Shown piece after piece: positions 6,554-14,622 of a DNA stretch of 18,089 bases. The first letter of the stretch is position 1. Every line of letters begins with the position of its first letter. Position numbers and translations under genes: made by a program. Under the pieces are notes generated by a model that was not told where the DNA came from, searched no databases, and saw only the letters and a program-made list of their open reading frames with translations. This stretch comes from Bacteroidales bacterium (lineage in GTDB: Bacteria > Bacteroidota > Bacteroidia > Bacteroidales > GCA-2711565). Where the stretch lies: positions 1 through 18,089 of the forward strand of contig JAOZUV010000005.1 of the NCBI GenBank assembly GCA_029938505.1, written 5' to 3'.

Positions 6554-8068
6554 TTAATGTTTAAAATGTCGGATTCCAGTAAATACCATCGACACCTTGT
6601 TGTTATTACAATAATCAATCGACTCCTGATCTCTAACTGAACCGCCTGGCTGAATAACAGCCGAAATCCCAGCTTTATGAGCCATCTCAACAGAATCGGC
6701 AAATGGGAAAAATGCATCCGATGCCATAACAGCCCCATTTAAATCAAAGTTAAATGAAGTTGCTTTTTCAATGGCTTGCTTCAAAGCATCAACTCGTGAT
6801 GTTTGTCCAACTCCACTGGCAATCAACTGCCCATTTTTAACAAGCACAATAGTATTTGATTTAGTGTGTTTTACAATAATATTTGCAAACAGTAAATCGT
6901 TAATTTCTTGTTCAGTTGGACTTATATTAGTAACTGTTTTAAGCCCATCACCATCTTCAATCTTCAAATCTTTATCTTGAATAAGTACACCGTTTAGTGT
7001 CGATCTAAATTGTTTAACTGGAAAATTAAACGACTTCTGTAACAAAATTATTCTATTTTTCTTAGATTTAAGTATTTCTAGTGCATTTTTTTTGTATCCA
7101 GGAGCTAATATTATTTCACAAAAAAGCGTATTGATTTCTTCTGCGGTTTCTAAATCAATTTCGCGATTGCAAATTAAAACTCCTCCAAAAGCAGAAACGG
7201 GATCACCGGATAAAGCAAGTTTCCATGCGTCAAGCAATTTTGGTCGAGATGCTAATCCACAAGCATTATTATGTTTTAGGATGGCAAATGTAGGTTCTGA
7301 AAATTCTTTGATAAGATTTATAGCAGCATCTAAATCAACCAGATTATTATAAGAAATTTCTTTACCATGAAGCTTTTCAAATACTTCATCCATGTTTCCA
7401 AAGAACAAACCCTTTTGATGAGGATTTTCTCCGTAACGCAAGATTTTTGATTTTTGAATGCTTTGTTTAAAAACATCTACTTCATCTGCATTGAAATAAT
7501 TGAAAATAGCAGTATCGTAATGCGAAGAAACATTAAATGCTTGAGCAGCATAAAATTTACGATCTTCTATGCTAGTTTTGCCACTCTTTTCTTTTAAAAG
7601 AGCTGAAAAGTTTTCGTATAAATTTGAAGTAGCAACAATAATAACGTCCTTGAAATTTTTAGCTGCAGCTCTGATTAATGAGATACCCCCAATATCGATT
7701 TTTTCAATAATTTCTTGTTCACTTCCTTTGCCAGTAACAGTTTCTTCGAAAGGATAAAGATCAACAATCACCAAATCAATTTCTGGAATGTCATATTGGT
7801 TCATTTGATTTATATCTTCTTCAAGTTCTCTTCGGCCTAAAATACCACCAAATACTTTTGGGTGTAAGGTTTTTACCCTGCCTCCTAAAATGGAAGGGTA
7901 AGAGGTTAATGATTCAACTGTTTTTGCTTCAATTCCCAAATTCTGGATAAATTTAAAAGTTCCTCCAGTTGAGTAAATAGTTATATTTAATTCGTTCAGG
8001 CTTTTAATGATCTCATCGAGACCCTCTTTATGGTAAACTGAAACTAGGGCGTTCTTTATCTTTTTCAA
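6554..8068 (-). CDS. purH: Bifunctional AICAR transformylase / IMP cyclohydrolase PurH
   Basis: PurH catalyses the last two steps of de novo IMP synthesis in the cytoplasm. The frame is open to a TTG at 8117-8119, but I place the start at the TTG at 8066-8068. That gives MKKIKNALVSVYHK, the family N-terminus, and 504 residues; the 17 extra residues would be hydrophobic and unlike PurH. The N-terminal MGS/IMPCH domain (about 1-195) has STGGT (33-37) and SILGGRVKTLHPK (59-71). The C-terminal AICARFT domain has RYGENPHQ, the catalytic KHNNACG (265-271) with its Lys-His pair, GDPVSAFGG, and the ending GIRHFKH. A third in-frame TTG lies at 8096-8098. The gene leads the mreBCD operon, a common Bacteroidota arrangement that may coordinate purine supply with wall growth. 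Confidence 0.96.
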   Translation of the reverse strand: MKKIKNALVSVYHKEGLDEIIKSLNELNITIYSTGGTFKFIQNLGIEAKTVESLTSYPSILGGRVKTLHPKVFGGILGRRELEEDINQMNQYDIPEIDLVIVDLYPFEETVTGKGSEQEIIEKIDIGGISLIRAAAKNFKDVIIVATSNLYENFSALLKEKSGKTSIEDRKFYAAQAFNVSSHYDTAIFNYFNADEVDVFKQSIQKSKILRYGENPHQKGLFFGNMDEVFEKLHGKEISYNNLVDLDAAINLIKEFSEPTFAILKHNNACGLASRPKLLDAWKLALSGDPVSAFGGVLICNREIDLETAEEINTLFCEIILAPGYKKNALEILKSKKNRIILLQKSFNFPVKQFRSTLNGVLIQDKDLKIEDGDGLKTVTNISPTEQEINDLLFANIIVKHTKSNTIVLVKNGQLIASGVGQTSRVDALKQAIEKATSFNFDLNGAVMASDAFFPFADSVEMAHKAGISAVIQPGGSVRDQESIDYCNNNKVSMVFTGIRHFKH

Positions 8069-8095
8069 TGACTTAGGGTTTTTCGAAATTCTATA

Positions 8096-8126
8096 CAAAG
8101 AAATTAAAAATAGAACCAAGAAGCAA
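8096..8126 (-). promoter_or_regulatory. Candidate purH-mreBCD promoter
   Basis: On the minus strand TTG (8124-8126) lies 20 nt before TTTCTTTG (8096-8103), which matches TAnnTTTG with one mismatch. Transcription would begin near 8090, downstream of the first two possible TTG starts and upstream of the TTG at 8066-8068. This fits the shorter, family-like PurH. The mismatch keeps this tentative. Confidence 0.35.
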
Positions 8127-8202
8127 TATATTTGATTATTATTTTTATCCTCTTTGTCTTGTTATAAAAAGAATTCGAGAGAAATATCAACAAATTTTAT
8201 TT

Positions 8203-8210
8203 TATCTTTG
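8203..8210 (+). promoter_or_regulatory. Candidate -7 element for the MacB-like permease gene
   Basis: TATCTTTG is an exact match to the Bacteroidota TAnnTTTG -7 consensus and lies 29 nt before the ATG at 8240, in the divergent gap with purH. I see no clear TTG at the right distance upstream for a -33 element. Confidence 0.45.
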
Positions 8211-8239
8211 GTGTATATCAATTTTATAAGAAATTATTC

Positions 8240-9484
8240 ATGATAGTTATTCGTTTAATAAATGAAAGTTTATTATTTGCACTGCAAGCAATCAAAGTAA
8301 ATAAAACAAGAACCCTGCTTTCCCTACTTGGGATTACGATAGGGATTTTTTCGATAATCTCTGTTTTTACAGTTTTTGATTCGATGGAGCGTTCTATAAA
8401 AAGCTCGATTGATTCTTTGGGCGATAATGTTTTGTTTGTTCAAAAATGGCCTTGGGTTATGGATGGGAACTTTCCTTGGTGGAAATATATTAATCGTCCG
8501 GAACCCCAATTAAAGGAACTAGAACAAATTCAAAGGAAAAGCAATACTATTGAATCTTCAACTTTTATGGTTGGGGCAAGTCGTGTTGTAAAATTTGGAA
8601 ATAATAGTATTGATGCTGCTACTATTTTGGGGGTTTCGCATGATTATAATAAAGTAATGAAATTTGATCTTCAAGATGGTCGTTATTTTACTTCCGTTGA
8701 ATCAAAGAGTGGAAAGGCGGTTGTTATTGTAGGCGCGGAAATAGTTGAAAATTTATTTAACAATATTGACCCCATTGGCCGTAAAATAAAAATATTTGGA
8801 CGAAAATTAGAAATCATTGGCGTAACAGTTAAGGAAGGTGAAGACATATTTGGAAATTCAAATGATAATCAATTGCTAATTCCTGTCAATTTTGCACGAA
8901 CTGTTATTGATCTTAAAAGGACTTCAACAAACATTATTGTAAAAGCAAAACCCAATGTTAGTAATGATGAAATGAAGGATGAACTTATTGGTATTTTACG
9001 ATCATTACATAAAATTAAGCCTTCAGAAGAGGATGATTTTGCGATTAATGAAACTGATATTATTTCAAGAGGTTTTGATGGTTTATTTGCTATTATTGCT
9101 GGTGTTGGGTGGATCATTGGAGGGTTTTCATTGTTGGTTGGTGGTTTTGGAATAGCCAATATTATGTTTGTTTCGGTGAAAGAACGAACTAGTCAAATAG
9201 GTATTCAAAAATCATTGGGAGCAAAAAATTATTTTATCCTACTACAATTTTTATTTGAAGCTATTTTCTTATCAACTTTTGGAGGTGTTCTTGGCCTGTT
9301 GATTATCTTGATTATAGTTATAATTGTAAATATGCAGGGAATGCCACTTGATTTAGTCTTAACTCAAGGAAATATTATATTAGGAATTAGCGTTTCTGGA
9401 TTTATTGGTTTACTGTCAGGCTTTATTCCAGCCTATAGTGCTTCTAAGCTCAATCCTGTAGATGCTATGCGCTCTACTTTTTAG
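8240..9484 (+). CDS. MacB/FtsX-family ABC transporter permease
   Basis: An inner-membrane permease of the MacB/LolCE type that couples cytoplasmic ATP hydrolysis to movements of a periplasmic domain. The 414 residues show the expected order. An N-terminal TM helix (about 26-46) is preceded by the typical ALQAIKVNKTRTLLSLLGITIG. A periplasmic MacB_PCD domain (about 48-278) contains VESKSGKAVVIVGAEIVENLF and DPIGRKIKI. Three C-terminal TM helices of the FtsX domain follow (about 283-312, 335-364, 376-399), with SVKERTSQIGIQKSLGAK between them and PAYSASKLNPVDAMR at the end. No ATPase or membrane-fusion partner is adjacent, so it must pair with a subunit encoded elsewhere. Substrate (lipoprotein, peptide or drug) cannot be told. 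recJ follows 81 nt downstream. Confidence 0.9.
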   Translation: MIVIRLINESLLFALQAIKVNKTRTLLSLLGITIGIFSIISVFTVFDSMERSIKSSIDSLGDNVLFVQKWPWVMDGNFPWWKYINRPEPQLKELEQIQRKSNTIESSTFMVGASRVVKFGNNSIDAATILGVSHDYNKVMKFDLQDGRYFTSVESKSGKAVVIVGAEIVENLFNNIDPIGRKIKIFGRKLEIIGVTVKEGEDIFGNSNDNQLLIPVNFARTVIDLKRTSTNIIVKAKPNVSNDEMKDELIGILRSLHKIKPSEEDDFAINETDIISRGFDGLFAIIAGVGWIIGGFSLLVGGFGIANIMFVSVKERTSQIGIQKSLGAKNYFILLQFLFEAIFLSTFGGVLGLLIILIIVIIVNMQGMPLDLVLTQGNIILGISVSGFIGLLSGFIPAYSASKLNPVDAMRSTF

Positions 9485-9539
9485 TGAATAACTAGAATCG
9501 ATTCAGTTTATATGTATTTTTTCTTCCTAGAAATAATTC

Positions 9540-9547
9540 TATCTTTA
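9540..9547 (+). promoter_or_regulatory. Weak candidate -7 element before recJ
   Basis: TATCTTTA matches TAnnTTTG in seven of eight positions and ends 18 nt before the recJ ATG. The 81-nt gap between the permease gene and recJ leaves room for a promoter. No convincing -33 element was found. Confidence 0.3.
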
Positions 9548-9565
9548 CTTAAAGAATTTTAGCAT

Positions 9566-11311
9566 ATGGAAAAGCGTTGGGTAATTAATGAACAGGCTGA
9601 TATAGGGGAGGTTCAGAGATTATCTAAGGAGCTTAATATTGCTGAATCCTTATCTGATTTACTTCTCAATAGAGGGATATCAACTTTTGAAGAATCCAAA
9701 ATCTTTTTTCGTCCTCAATTAGATCAACTTCACGACCCATTTTTAATGAAGGATATGGATGTGGCTATTGAGCGAATTGTAAAAGCCTTATCTAATAACG
9801 AAAAAATTCTTATTTATGGCGATTACGATGTGGATGGTACCACTGCTGTAGCTCTTGTTTACACCTATTTTAATTCATTTTATGAGCATATCGATTATTA
9901 TCTTCCCGATCGTTATGCTGAAGGTTATGGTATTTCTTTTCAGTCGATTGACTTTGCAGAGGAGAATAATTTCAAATTAATTATTGCTCTTGATTGTGGT
10001 ATTAAAGCGGTTGAGAAAATTCAATATGCTTCCGATAAAAACATTGATTTTATCATTTGTGATCATCATCGCCCAGGTGATATCATTCCATCTGCTTGTG
10101 CTGTACTTGATCCTAAGCGCGAAGATTGTACTTATCCATTCAAAGAGCTTTCGGGTTGTGGTGTAGGCTTTAAGTTGGTTCAGGCTTTTGAGGAGCGAAA
10201 CAATGTTTCGAGCCTTGAGTTAAACAGTCTGCTCGATTTAGTTGCTGTAAGTATTGCTTCTGATATTGTTCCTGTAACAGGAGAAAACAGAATATTAGCC
10301 CATTATGGACTACGTTTAATAAATACCCATCCGCGTCCAGGCATTGAAGCCATTTTAAAATATGGAAACATTATCCGTAAAAAACCCGGACAAAGTGATT
10401 ATGTATTTAATCGTGAATTAACCATTAGTGATTTGGTGTTTTCTGTTGGGCCACGCATTAATGCTGCAGGTAGAATTGAAAGTGCCAGAGATTCTGTTAA
10501 AATTTTGATTACAGATAATGCTGAATATGCCAATCATAAAGGAGAGCAGATCAATAAATTAAATACAGAACGTCGAGAGCTTGATACAGTAGCAACACAG
10601 CAAGCTCTTGAAATGATACGTACAAGTAATAAATTACAGAATAGTAAATCAACGGTTGTTTATAATCCGGATTGGCACAAAGGAGTTATTGGTATTGTGG
10701 CTTCTCGTTTAACTGAATCTTATTATCGCCCTACTGTAGTTTTTACTCTTTCAAATGATTTACTAACTGGCTCAGTTAGATCAATTAAAGATTTTGATGT
10801 TTACGATGCTGTTGAATCCTGTGGTGATTTATTGGAGCATTTTGGAGGTCATAAATATGCTGCAGGCTTATCTATTAAACCTGAAAACTTTGAAGCTTTT
10901 AATACTCAATTTGAAAAATTTGTAAGCGAAAATTTAAGTGAGGAAATGATGATGCCTGAAATTGAGATCGACAGCCTATTAAACTTAAATAAAATCAATA
11001 CAAAGCTTTATAATGTATTGAAACAGTTTGCTCCCTTTGGCCCCGAAAATATGTCTCCCATGTTTTTAGCAAGAGGTGTCATTGATACTGGTTTTGTAAG
11101 GATTGTTGGGAATAACCACCTAAAATTAAATGTTATTCATCCTGATATTTCAGGTCTTCCTATGGCGGCTATTGCTTTTCAACAAGGTCATCATTATGAG
11201 CATATAAAAAATGGAAAAGCCTTTGATATTTGTTATCACATTGAGGAAAATGAATGGAATAATAAGGTGACAATTCAACTGAATATTAAAGACATTAAAC
11301 CTTCAACTTAG
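9566..11311 (+). CDS. recJ: Single-stranded-DNA-specific exonuclease RecJ
   Basis: RecJ degrades single-stranded DNA 5' to 3' during recombination, mismatch and base-excision repair. At 581 residues it matches the usual family length. The DHH domain carries DYDVDG (86-91), ALDCG (141-145) and DHHRPG (166-171), and the VAVSIASDIVPV stretch (226-237) adds another metal-ligand Asp. GPRINAAGR (295-303) is the RecJ-specific motif. The DHHA1 domain follows with HKGVIGIVASRL (371-382) and GGHKYAAG (427-434), then an OB-like C-terminal part. All metal-binding residues are intact. The stop overlaps the convergent lysE-type gene stop by 4 nt. The leading spacer from the permease suggests separate expression. 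Confidence 0.97.
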   Translation: MEKRWVINEQADIGEVQRLSKELNIAESLSDLLLNRGISTFEESKIFFRPQLDQLHDPFLMKDMDVAIERIVKALSNNEKILIYGDYDVDGTTAVALVYTYFNSFYEHIDYYLPDRYAEGYGISFQSIDFAEENNFKLIIALDCGIKAVEKIQYASDKNIDFIICDHHRPGDIIPSACAVLDPKREDCTYPFKELSGCGVGFKLVQAFEERNNVSSLELNSLLDLVAVSIASDIVPVTGENRILAHYGLRLINTHPRPGIEAILKYGNIIRKKPGQSDYVFNRELTISDLVFSVGPRINAAGRIESARDSVKILITDNAEYANHKGEQINKLNTERRELDTVATQQALEMIRTSNKLQNSKSTVVYNPDWHKGVIGIVASRLTESYYRPTVVFTLSNDLLTGSVRSIKDFDVYDAVESCGDLLEHFGGHKYAAGLSIKPENFEAFNTQFEKFVSENLSEEMMMPEIEIDSLLNLNKINTKLYNVLKQFAPFGPENMSPMFLARGVIDTGFVRIVGNNHLKLNVIHPDISGLPMAAIAFQQGHHYEHIKNGKAFDICYHIEENEWNNKVTIQLNIKDIKPST

Positions 11312-11937
11312 AAAGCCATTATTGCTTTACTAATTAAGAACAATCCAAACAGAACCAAGCCTATTCCTGCAAAGTGATTTATCCGTTGAACTATTTTTTG
11401 AGTTAAAAATCGTTTAATTTTATAAGAGGCAAAACATTTTAAAATGTCGGTTAATAATACTGTTAAAAGTGTGGCTGAGAAAAATACAATAACAGAATAT
11501 TTATCACCTTCGTAATTAGCCGTAATTCCAACAACAACCCCCATCCAAAAAATCCACACAAAAGGATTGGCAATATTTAAAAAGAAGCCCTTGAGTGAGT
11601 AAGCTATTAACCATGCACGGTCTTTAGAATTTACTTTATTGTTTTTATTAAACTCTACTTTTCGGGTATAAGAAACAACCCCAAAAACGATCAAAACGAT
11701 GCCACTTATAATTCCAAAAGCTAAATTATTTTCGGGTTTACTAATAATTTGCATAGCTCCTGCAGAACATAAGCCAACCAAAACCAGATCGCTAAAAAAT
11801 ATACCAATTGCTAAAAATAATCCTGATAGAAAACCACGATGAATAGTTGTTTGTAATAATGCGAAAAGTGCTGGACCAAAACCAAAAAATACAGCCAAAG
11901 ACAATCCCAGAAGCACTCCTTCAATTAAAGGTCCCAT
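11308..11937 (-). CDS. LysE/RhtB-family exporter
   Basis: An inner-membrane protein of the LysE superfamily, whose known members export amino acids and related small molecules. The 209 residues contain about six TM helices (around 4-24, 38-60, 70-90, 112-135, 146-166, 185-206). FFGFGPALFALLQTTIHRGFLSG (18-40) corresponds to the family's N-terminal Gly-Pro helix region, and GFFLNIANPFVWIFW (116-130) to the conserved NxxNP segment. It starts 3 nt after the stop of the GH3-family gene, so translation is likely coupled and the two probably share a pathway. A plausible job is export of the GH3 substrate or product, which is inference. It converges on recJ with a 4-nt overlap and no room for a separate terminator. 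Confidence 0.85.
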   Translation of the reverse strand: MGPLIEGVLLGLSLAVFFGFGPALFALLQTTIHRGFLSGLFLAIGIFFSDLVLVGLCSAGAMQIISKPENNLAFGIISGIVLIVFGVVSYTRKVEFNKNNKVNSKDRAWLIAYSLKGFFLNIANPFVWIFWMGVVVGITANYEGDKYSVIVFFSATLLTVLLTDILKCFASYKIKRFLTQKIVQRINHFAGIGLVLFGLFLISKAIMAF

Positions 11938-11940
11938 TCT

Positions 11941-13476
11941 TTATTTTTTATAATTCTTAAGAAAAATTTCCCATGGATATAATTGTTTAGTCTTTAAAAC
12001 CCTTGGAAATTTGGTTGCCCCTCCTTCTTTACCATGCTCTTTCATGTATTCATAAAAGGCATTAACAGGAAGAATTTTAACCTGAACATCTTTAATGGCG
12101 GCAATTCGTTCAACACGATAATCGTCATTTAAAATGTTAAGAAATCCATCAATTTTGTCGCGTGCGACTTTAGGATCAAGCTCATCATTGGTTCCCAAAA
12201 ACCATTTATGTGCAAACATTGAATCGTGTCGAATTCCGGCCACTGTAAATTCATTAATTTCAACATTCATTTCATCTTGCAGCATTTTAATGGCTTGATT
12301 CATGTTTTCTTGAGAAAGATGTTCGCCGCAGATACTTAAAAAATGTTTTGTTCGGCCTGTGATAACAATCTCGCAATTTTTTTTGGAAACAAATTTAATG
12401 GTATCACCAATCATATATCGATAAGCACCTGCACAAGTAGTCATTAAAAGAGCATATTCTTTATTTTCTTCTATTTCTTTAATAGTAAGGGTTTTTGGGT
12501 GTTTTTTTATATTTCCCTCAGAATCAAAGTTTTCACTATTAAATGGAACAAATTCATAAAAAATACCATTATCCAAAACCATTTTCATTCCATTGCCTTC
12601 ATAACCTTGCTGATAGGCAATATAACCTTCAGAGGCTAAATAGGATTCATTGAATTTAATTGGATGAGCAAATAATTTTTCTAAACTTTTTCGGTAGGGA
12701 TCAATGGCAACGCCACTATGTACATACACAGATAAATTAGGCCAAATCTCATGAATATTATTTAGATTATAATGCTCAATAATTTTTTCGAGCATAATTT
12801 GAATCCAGGCAGGAACACCAACAATAACACCGATATCCCAATTTTTAGCATTCTTGATTATTTCTTCAAGTTTAGTCGACCAATCACGTTCTTTCGAAAT
12901 TCGCTTACCCGGTTTGTAAAAGTGTTGAAACCAAAATGGAATATTTCCTGCCGAGATACCTGAAAGATCTCCCTCATAATAAGTGCCATTAAAATGAAGG
13001 TGAGTACTTCCACCAATCATAAGCATACCTTTTTGATAAAATTCAAGTGGCAAATCATAGCGAGTGGTAGATACTAATTGACGAACACTTGTTTTACGGA
13101 TTGCACGAATCATATCAGCAGTAACAGGAATTTGTTTACTGGAGGCTTCAGAGGTTCCGGATGTGAGAGCAAAATACTTTACCCGACCTGGCCAGCTTAC
13201 ATATGGTTCACCATTGAGCGAACGATACCACCATTTTTTGAACATTGAATTATAGTCGAAAACAGGTATTTCGCTTTGAAATGCTTTAACAAGATCTTTT
13301 TCTTTTAAAAGATCTGAAAAATTATAATGCTCCCCAAAAGCAGTATGTTGTGCTTTTTTTAAAAGCTTCGTCAGAACTTTCTTTTGAGTAGTGTCAACAT
13401 TAAAATTGCTTCGCATCTCATAAGGGAAATTTCTTAACTCGTACGCTTTTTTAATTATCGAACCCAGTATTGGCAT
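11941..13476 (-). CDS. GH3-family acyl-acid adenylating / amido synthetase-like protein
   Basis: GH3 proteins adenylate a carboxylic acid with ATP and, in plants, conjugate it to an amino acid (auxin, jasmonate). Bacterial members are common in Bacteroidota but their substrates are largely unknown. The 511 residues carry the family motifs. TSGTSE (105-110) is the phosphate-binding loop, YLASEG (279-284) the second ATP motif, and YRYMIGDTIKF (352-362) the third, with the AMP-contacting Asp. GRTKHFLSICGEHL (374-387) is the hinge to the C-terminal lid, and GGATKFPRVLK (485-495) carries a lid lysine (K489). All motifs are intact, so it should be active. The ATG at 13474-13476 gives a normal N-terminus. 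The LysE-type exporter gene follows after 3 nt. Confidence 0.9.
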   Translation of the reverse strand: MPILGSIIKKAYELRNFPYEMRSNFNVDTTQKKVLTKLLKKAQHTAFGEHYNFSDLLKEKDLVKAFQSEIPVFDYNSMFKKWWYRSLNGEPYVSWPGRVKYFALTSGTSEASSKQIPVTADMIRAIRKTSVRQLVSTTRYDLPLEFYQKGMLMIGGSTHLHFNGTYYEGDLSGISAGNIPFWFQHFYKPGKRISKERDWSTKLEEIIKNAKNWDIGVIVGVPAWIQIMLEKIIEHYNLNNIHEIWPNLSVYVHSGVAIDPYRKSLEKLFAHPIKFNESYLASEGYIAYQQGYEGNGMKMVLDNGIFYEFVPFNSENFDSEGNIKKHPKTLTIKEIEENKEYALLMTTCAGAYRYMIGDTIKFVSKKNCEIVITGRTKHFLSICGEHLSQENMNQAIKMLQDEMNVEINEFTVAGIRHDSMFAHKWFLGTNDELDPKVARDKIDGFLNILNDDYRVERIAAIKDVQVKILPVNAFYEYMKEHGKEGGATKFPRVLKTKQLYPWEIFLKNYKK

Positions 13477-13501
13477 ATTTTATCTGTCTTAAACAACCTA
13501 G

Positions 13502-13509
13502 CAAATTTA
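13502..13509 (-). promoter_or_regulatory. Candidate -7 element for the GH3-lysE operon
   Basis: On the minus strand TAAATTTG fits TAnnTTTG and lies 25 nt before the GH3-family ATG. The nearest upstream TTG (13536-13538) is 26 nt away, longer than the usual spacer. The region is shared with the divergent gene starting at 13546. Confidence 0.4.
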
Positions 13510-13545
13510 AAAAAAAATGCCGTAATTTATCATTTCAAAATTTAT

Positions 13546-14622
13546 ATGAAAAATTCAATTTTTAAATTCGGAAAATGGCTCTTAATTTTGTTGGGAATAC
13601 TGATGTTTTTATTCGTTTCATTTTTATTTTTCATTCATTGTTCTGATTATAAACCAATCCCAAAAGAACAGTTATCTGTTTCTAATTTAATTCAGCAAAA
13701 AGCTGAAAATCAATCATTATACTCGCTCTTAAGTTGGAACTTGGGTTATTGTGGTTTAGGAAAAGAAATGGACTTTTTTCATGAAGGAGGAGAACAAGTT
13801 CGCCCGACCAAAATCTTAGTTCAAAAATACCTTAATCAAAATCTGTTATTTCTTCAATCGCAAGATAGCATCGATTTTTTCTTTTTTCAGGAGGTTGACA
13901 AAAACTCCAAACGTTCTTATTATGTCGATCAAAGTGAAAAATTAAAGAATCTTTTAGTATCCTACAATTCTGTTTTTGCTGACAATTATAGGGTTTCTTT
14001 TGTGCCAATTCCACTATTAAATCCGATGGGTTCTGTTGAAGCTGGAGTAATGAGCTTTAGTCGATTTTTTCAAAGCGAAGCCGTTCGTTACGCCTATCCA
14101 AACATTGCTTCTTGGCCCGAAAATCTATTTTTATTAGATCGATGTTTTTTACTTAGTCGATATCCATTAGCTTCTGGAAAAGAACTTGTTTTGATAAATA
14201 CTCATAATTCGTATTATGTTTCTGAAGATTCTTTACGGATGCTTGAGTTAAATATTCTGAAAAACAAAGTGCTTCAGGAATATGAAAAAGGAAATTATGT
14301 AATTGCTGGCGGTGATTGGAATAAATATCCACCTCATTTTTTTGATTTGTCATTGCCTTCATCTGCCTTATTGCAAACCTATGTTCATAGTCTTGATGCT
14401 GATTTTCTTCCTTCAGATTGGATGTATGCTTTTGATCCAAATACGCCAAGCAATCGTGAGCTAGTTGCTCCTTATAAGAAAGGTAAAACAAAGCTTGCTG
14501 TAATAGACTTTTTTGTAGTGTCTCCGAATATCAAAGTTGAAAGTTGTAAAGCATTTTCGTTGGATTTTGAAAATTCTGATCACAATCCAGTGAAGCTTGA
14601 ATTTTCATTAATCCATGAATAA
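13546..14622 (+). CDS. Membrane-anchored endonuclease/exonuclease/phosphatase-fold protein
   Basis: A metal-dependent phosphodiesterase or nuclease of the EEP (DNase I / exonuclease III-like) superfamily. The 358 residues begin with one strong hydrophobic helix (about 10-31) after a short basic tail, so the catalytic domain should face the periplasm or be an anchored exported form. The catalytic signature is complete: SWNLGY (63-68, N65), FQEVD (114-118, E116), INTHNSYY (217-224, H220), GGDWNKYPP (255-263, D257 and N259), IDFF (320-323, D321) and SDHNPVKLEF (344-353, D345 and H346). The substrate cannot be told: DNA, RNA, phospholipid head groups and inositol phosphates are all hydrolysed by relatives. 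It is divergent from the GH3 gene and overlaps hemW convergently by 15 nt. Confidence 0.85.
   Translation: MKNSIFKFGKWLLILLGILMFLFVSFLFFIHCSDYKPIPKEQLSVSNLIQQKAENQSLYSLLSWNLGYCGLGKEMDFFHEGGEQVRPTKILVQKYLNQNLLFLQSQDSIDFFFFQEVDKNSKRSYYVDQSEKLKNLLVSYNSVFADNYRVSFVPIPLLNPMGSVEAGVMSFSRFFQSEAVRYAYPNIASWPENLFLLDRCFLLSRYPLASGKELVLINTHNSYYVSEDSLRMLELNILKNKVLQEYEKGNYVIAGGDWNKYPPHFFDLSLPSSALLQTYVHSLDADFLPSDWMYAFDPNTPSNRELVAPYKKGKTKLAVIDFFVVSPNIKVESCKAFSLDFENSDHNPVKLEFSLIHE

Noticed and set aside
5919..6557. Plus-strand ORFs opposite mreB
   Set aside because: Antisense shadows of a highly conserved gene, with no recognisable domain or start context.
6771..7757. Plus-strand ORFs opposite purH
   Set aside because: Short antisense frames across conserved PurH coding sequence; no independent evidence of coding.
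9485..9539. Palindrome GAATCGATTC (9495-9504) as a terminator after the permease gene
   Set aside because: The arms meet with no loop and there is no U-run directly after it, so it cannot form a normal terminator hairpin.
14153..14491. 112-codon minus-strand ORF within the EEP-protein gene
   Set aside because: Lies fully opposite a gene with a complete catalytic signature and has no recognisable motif.
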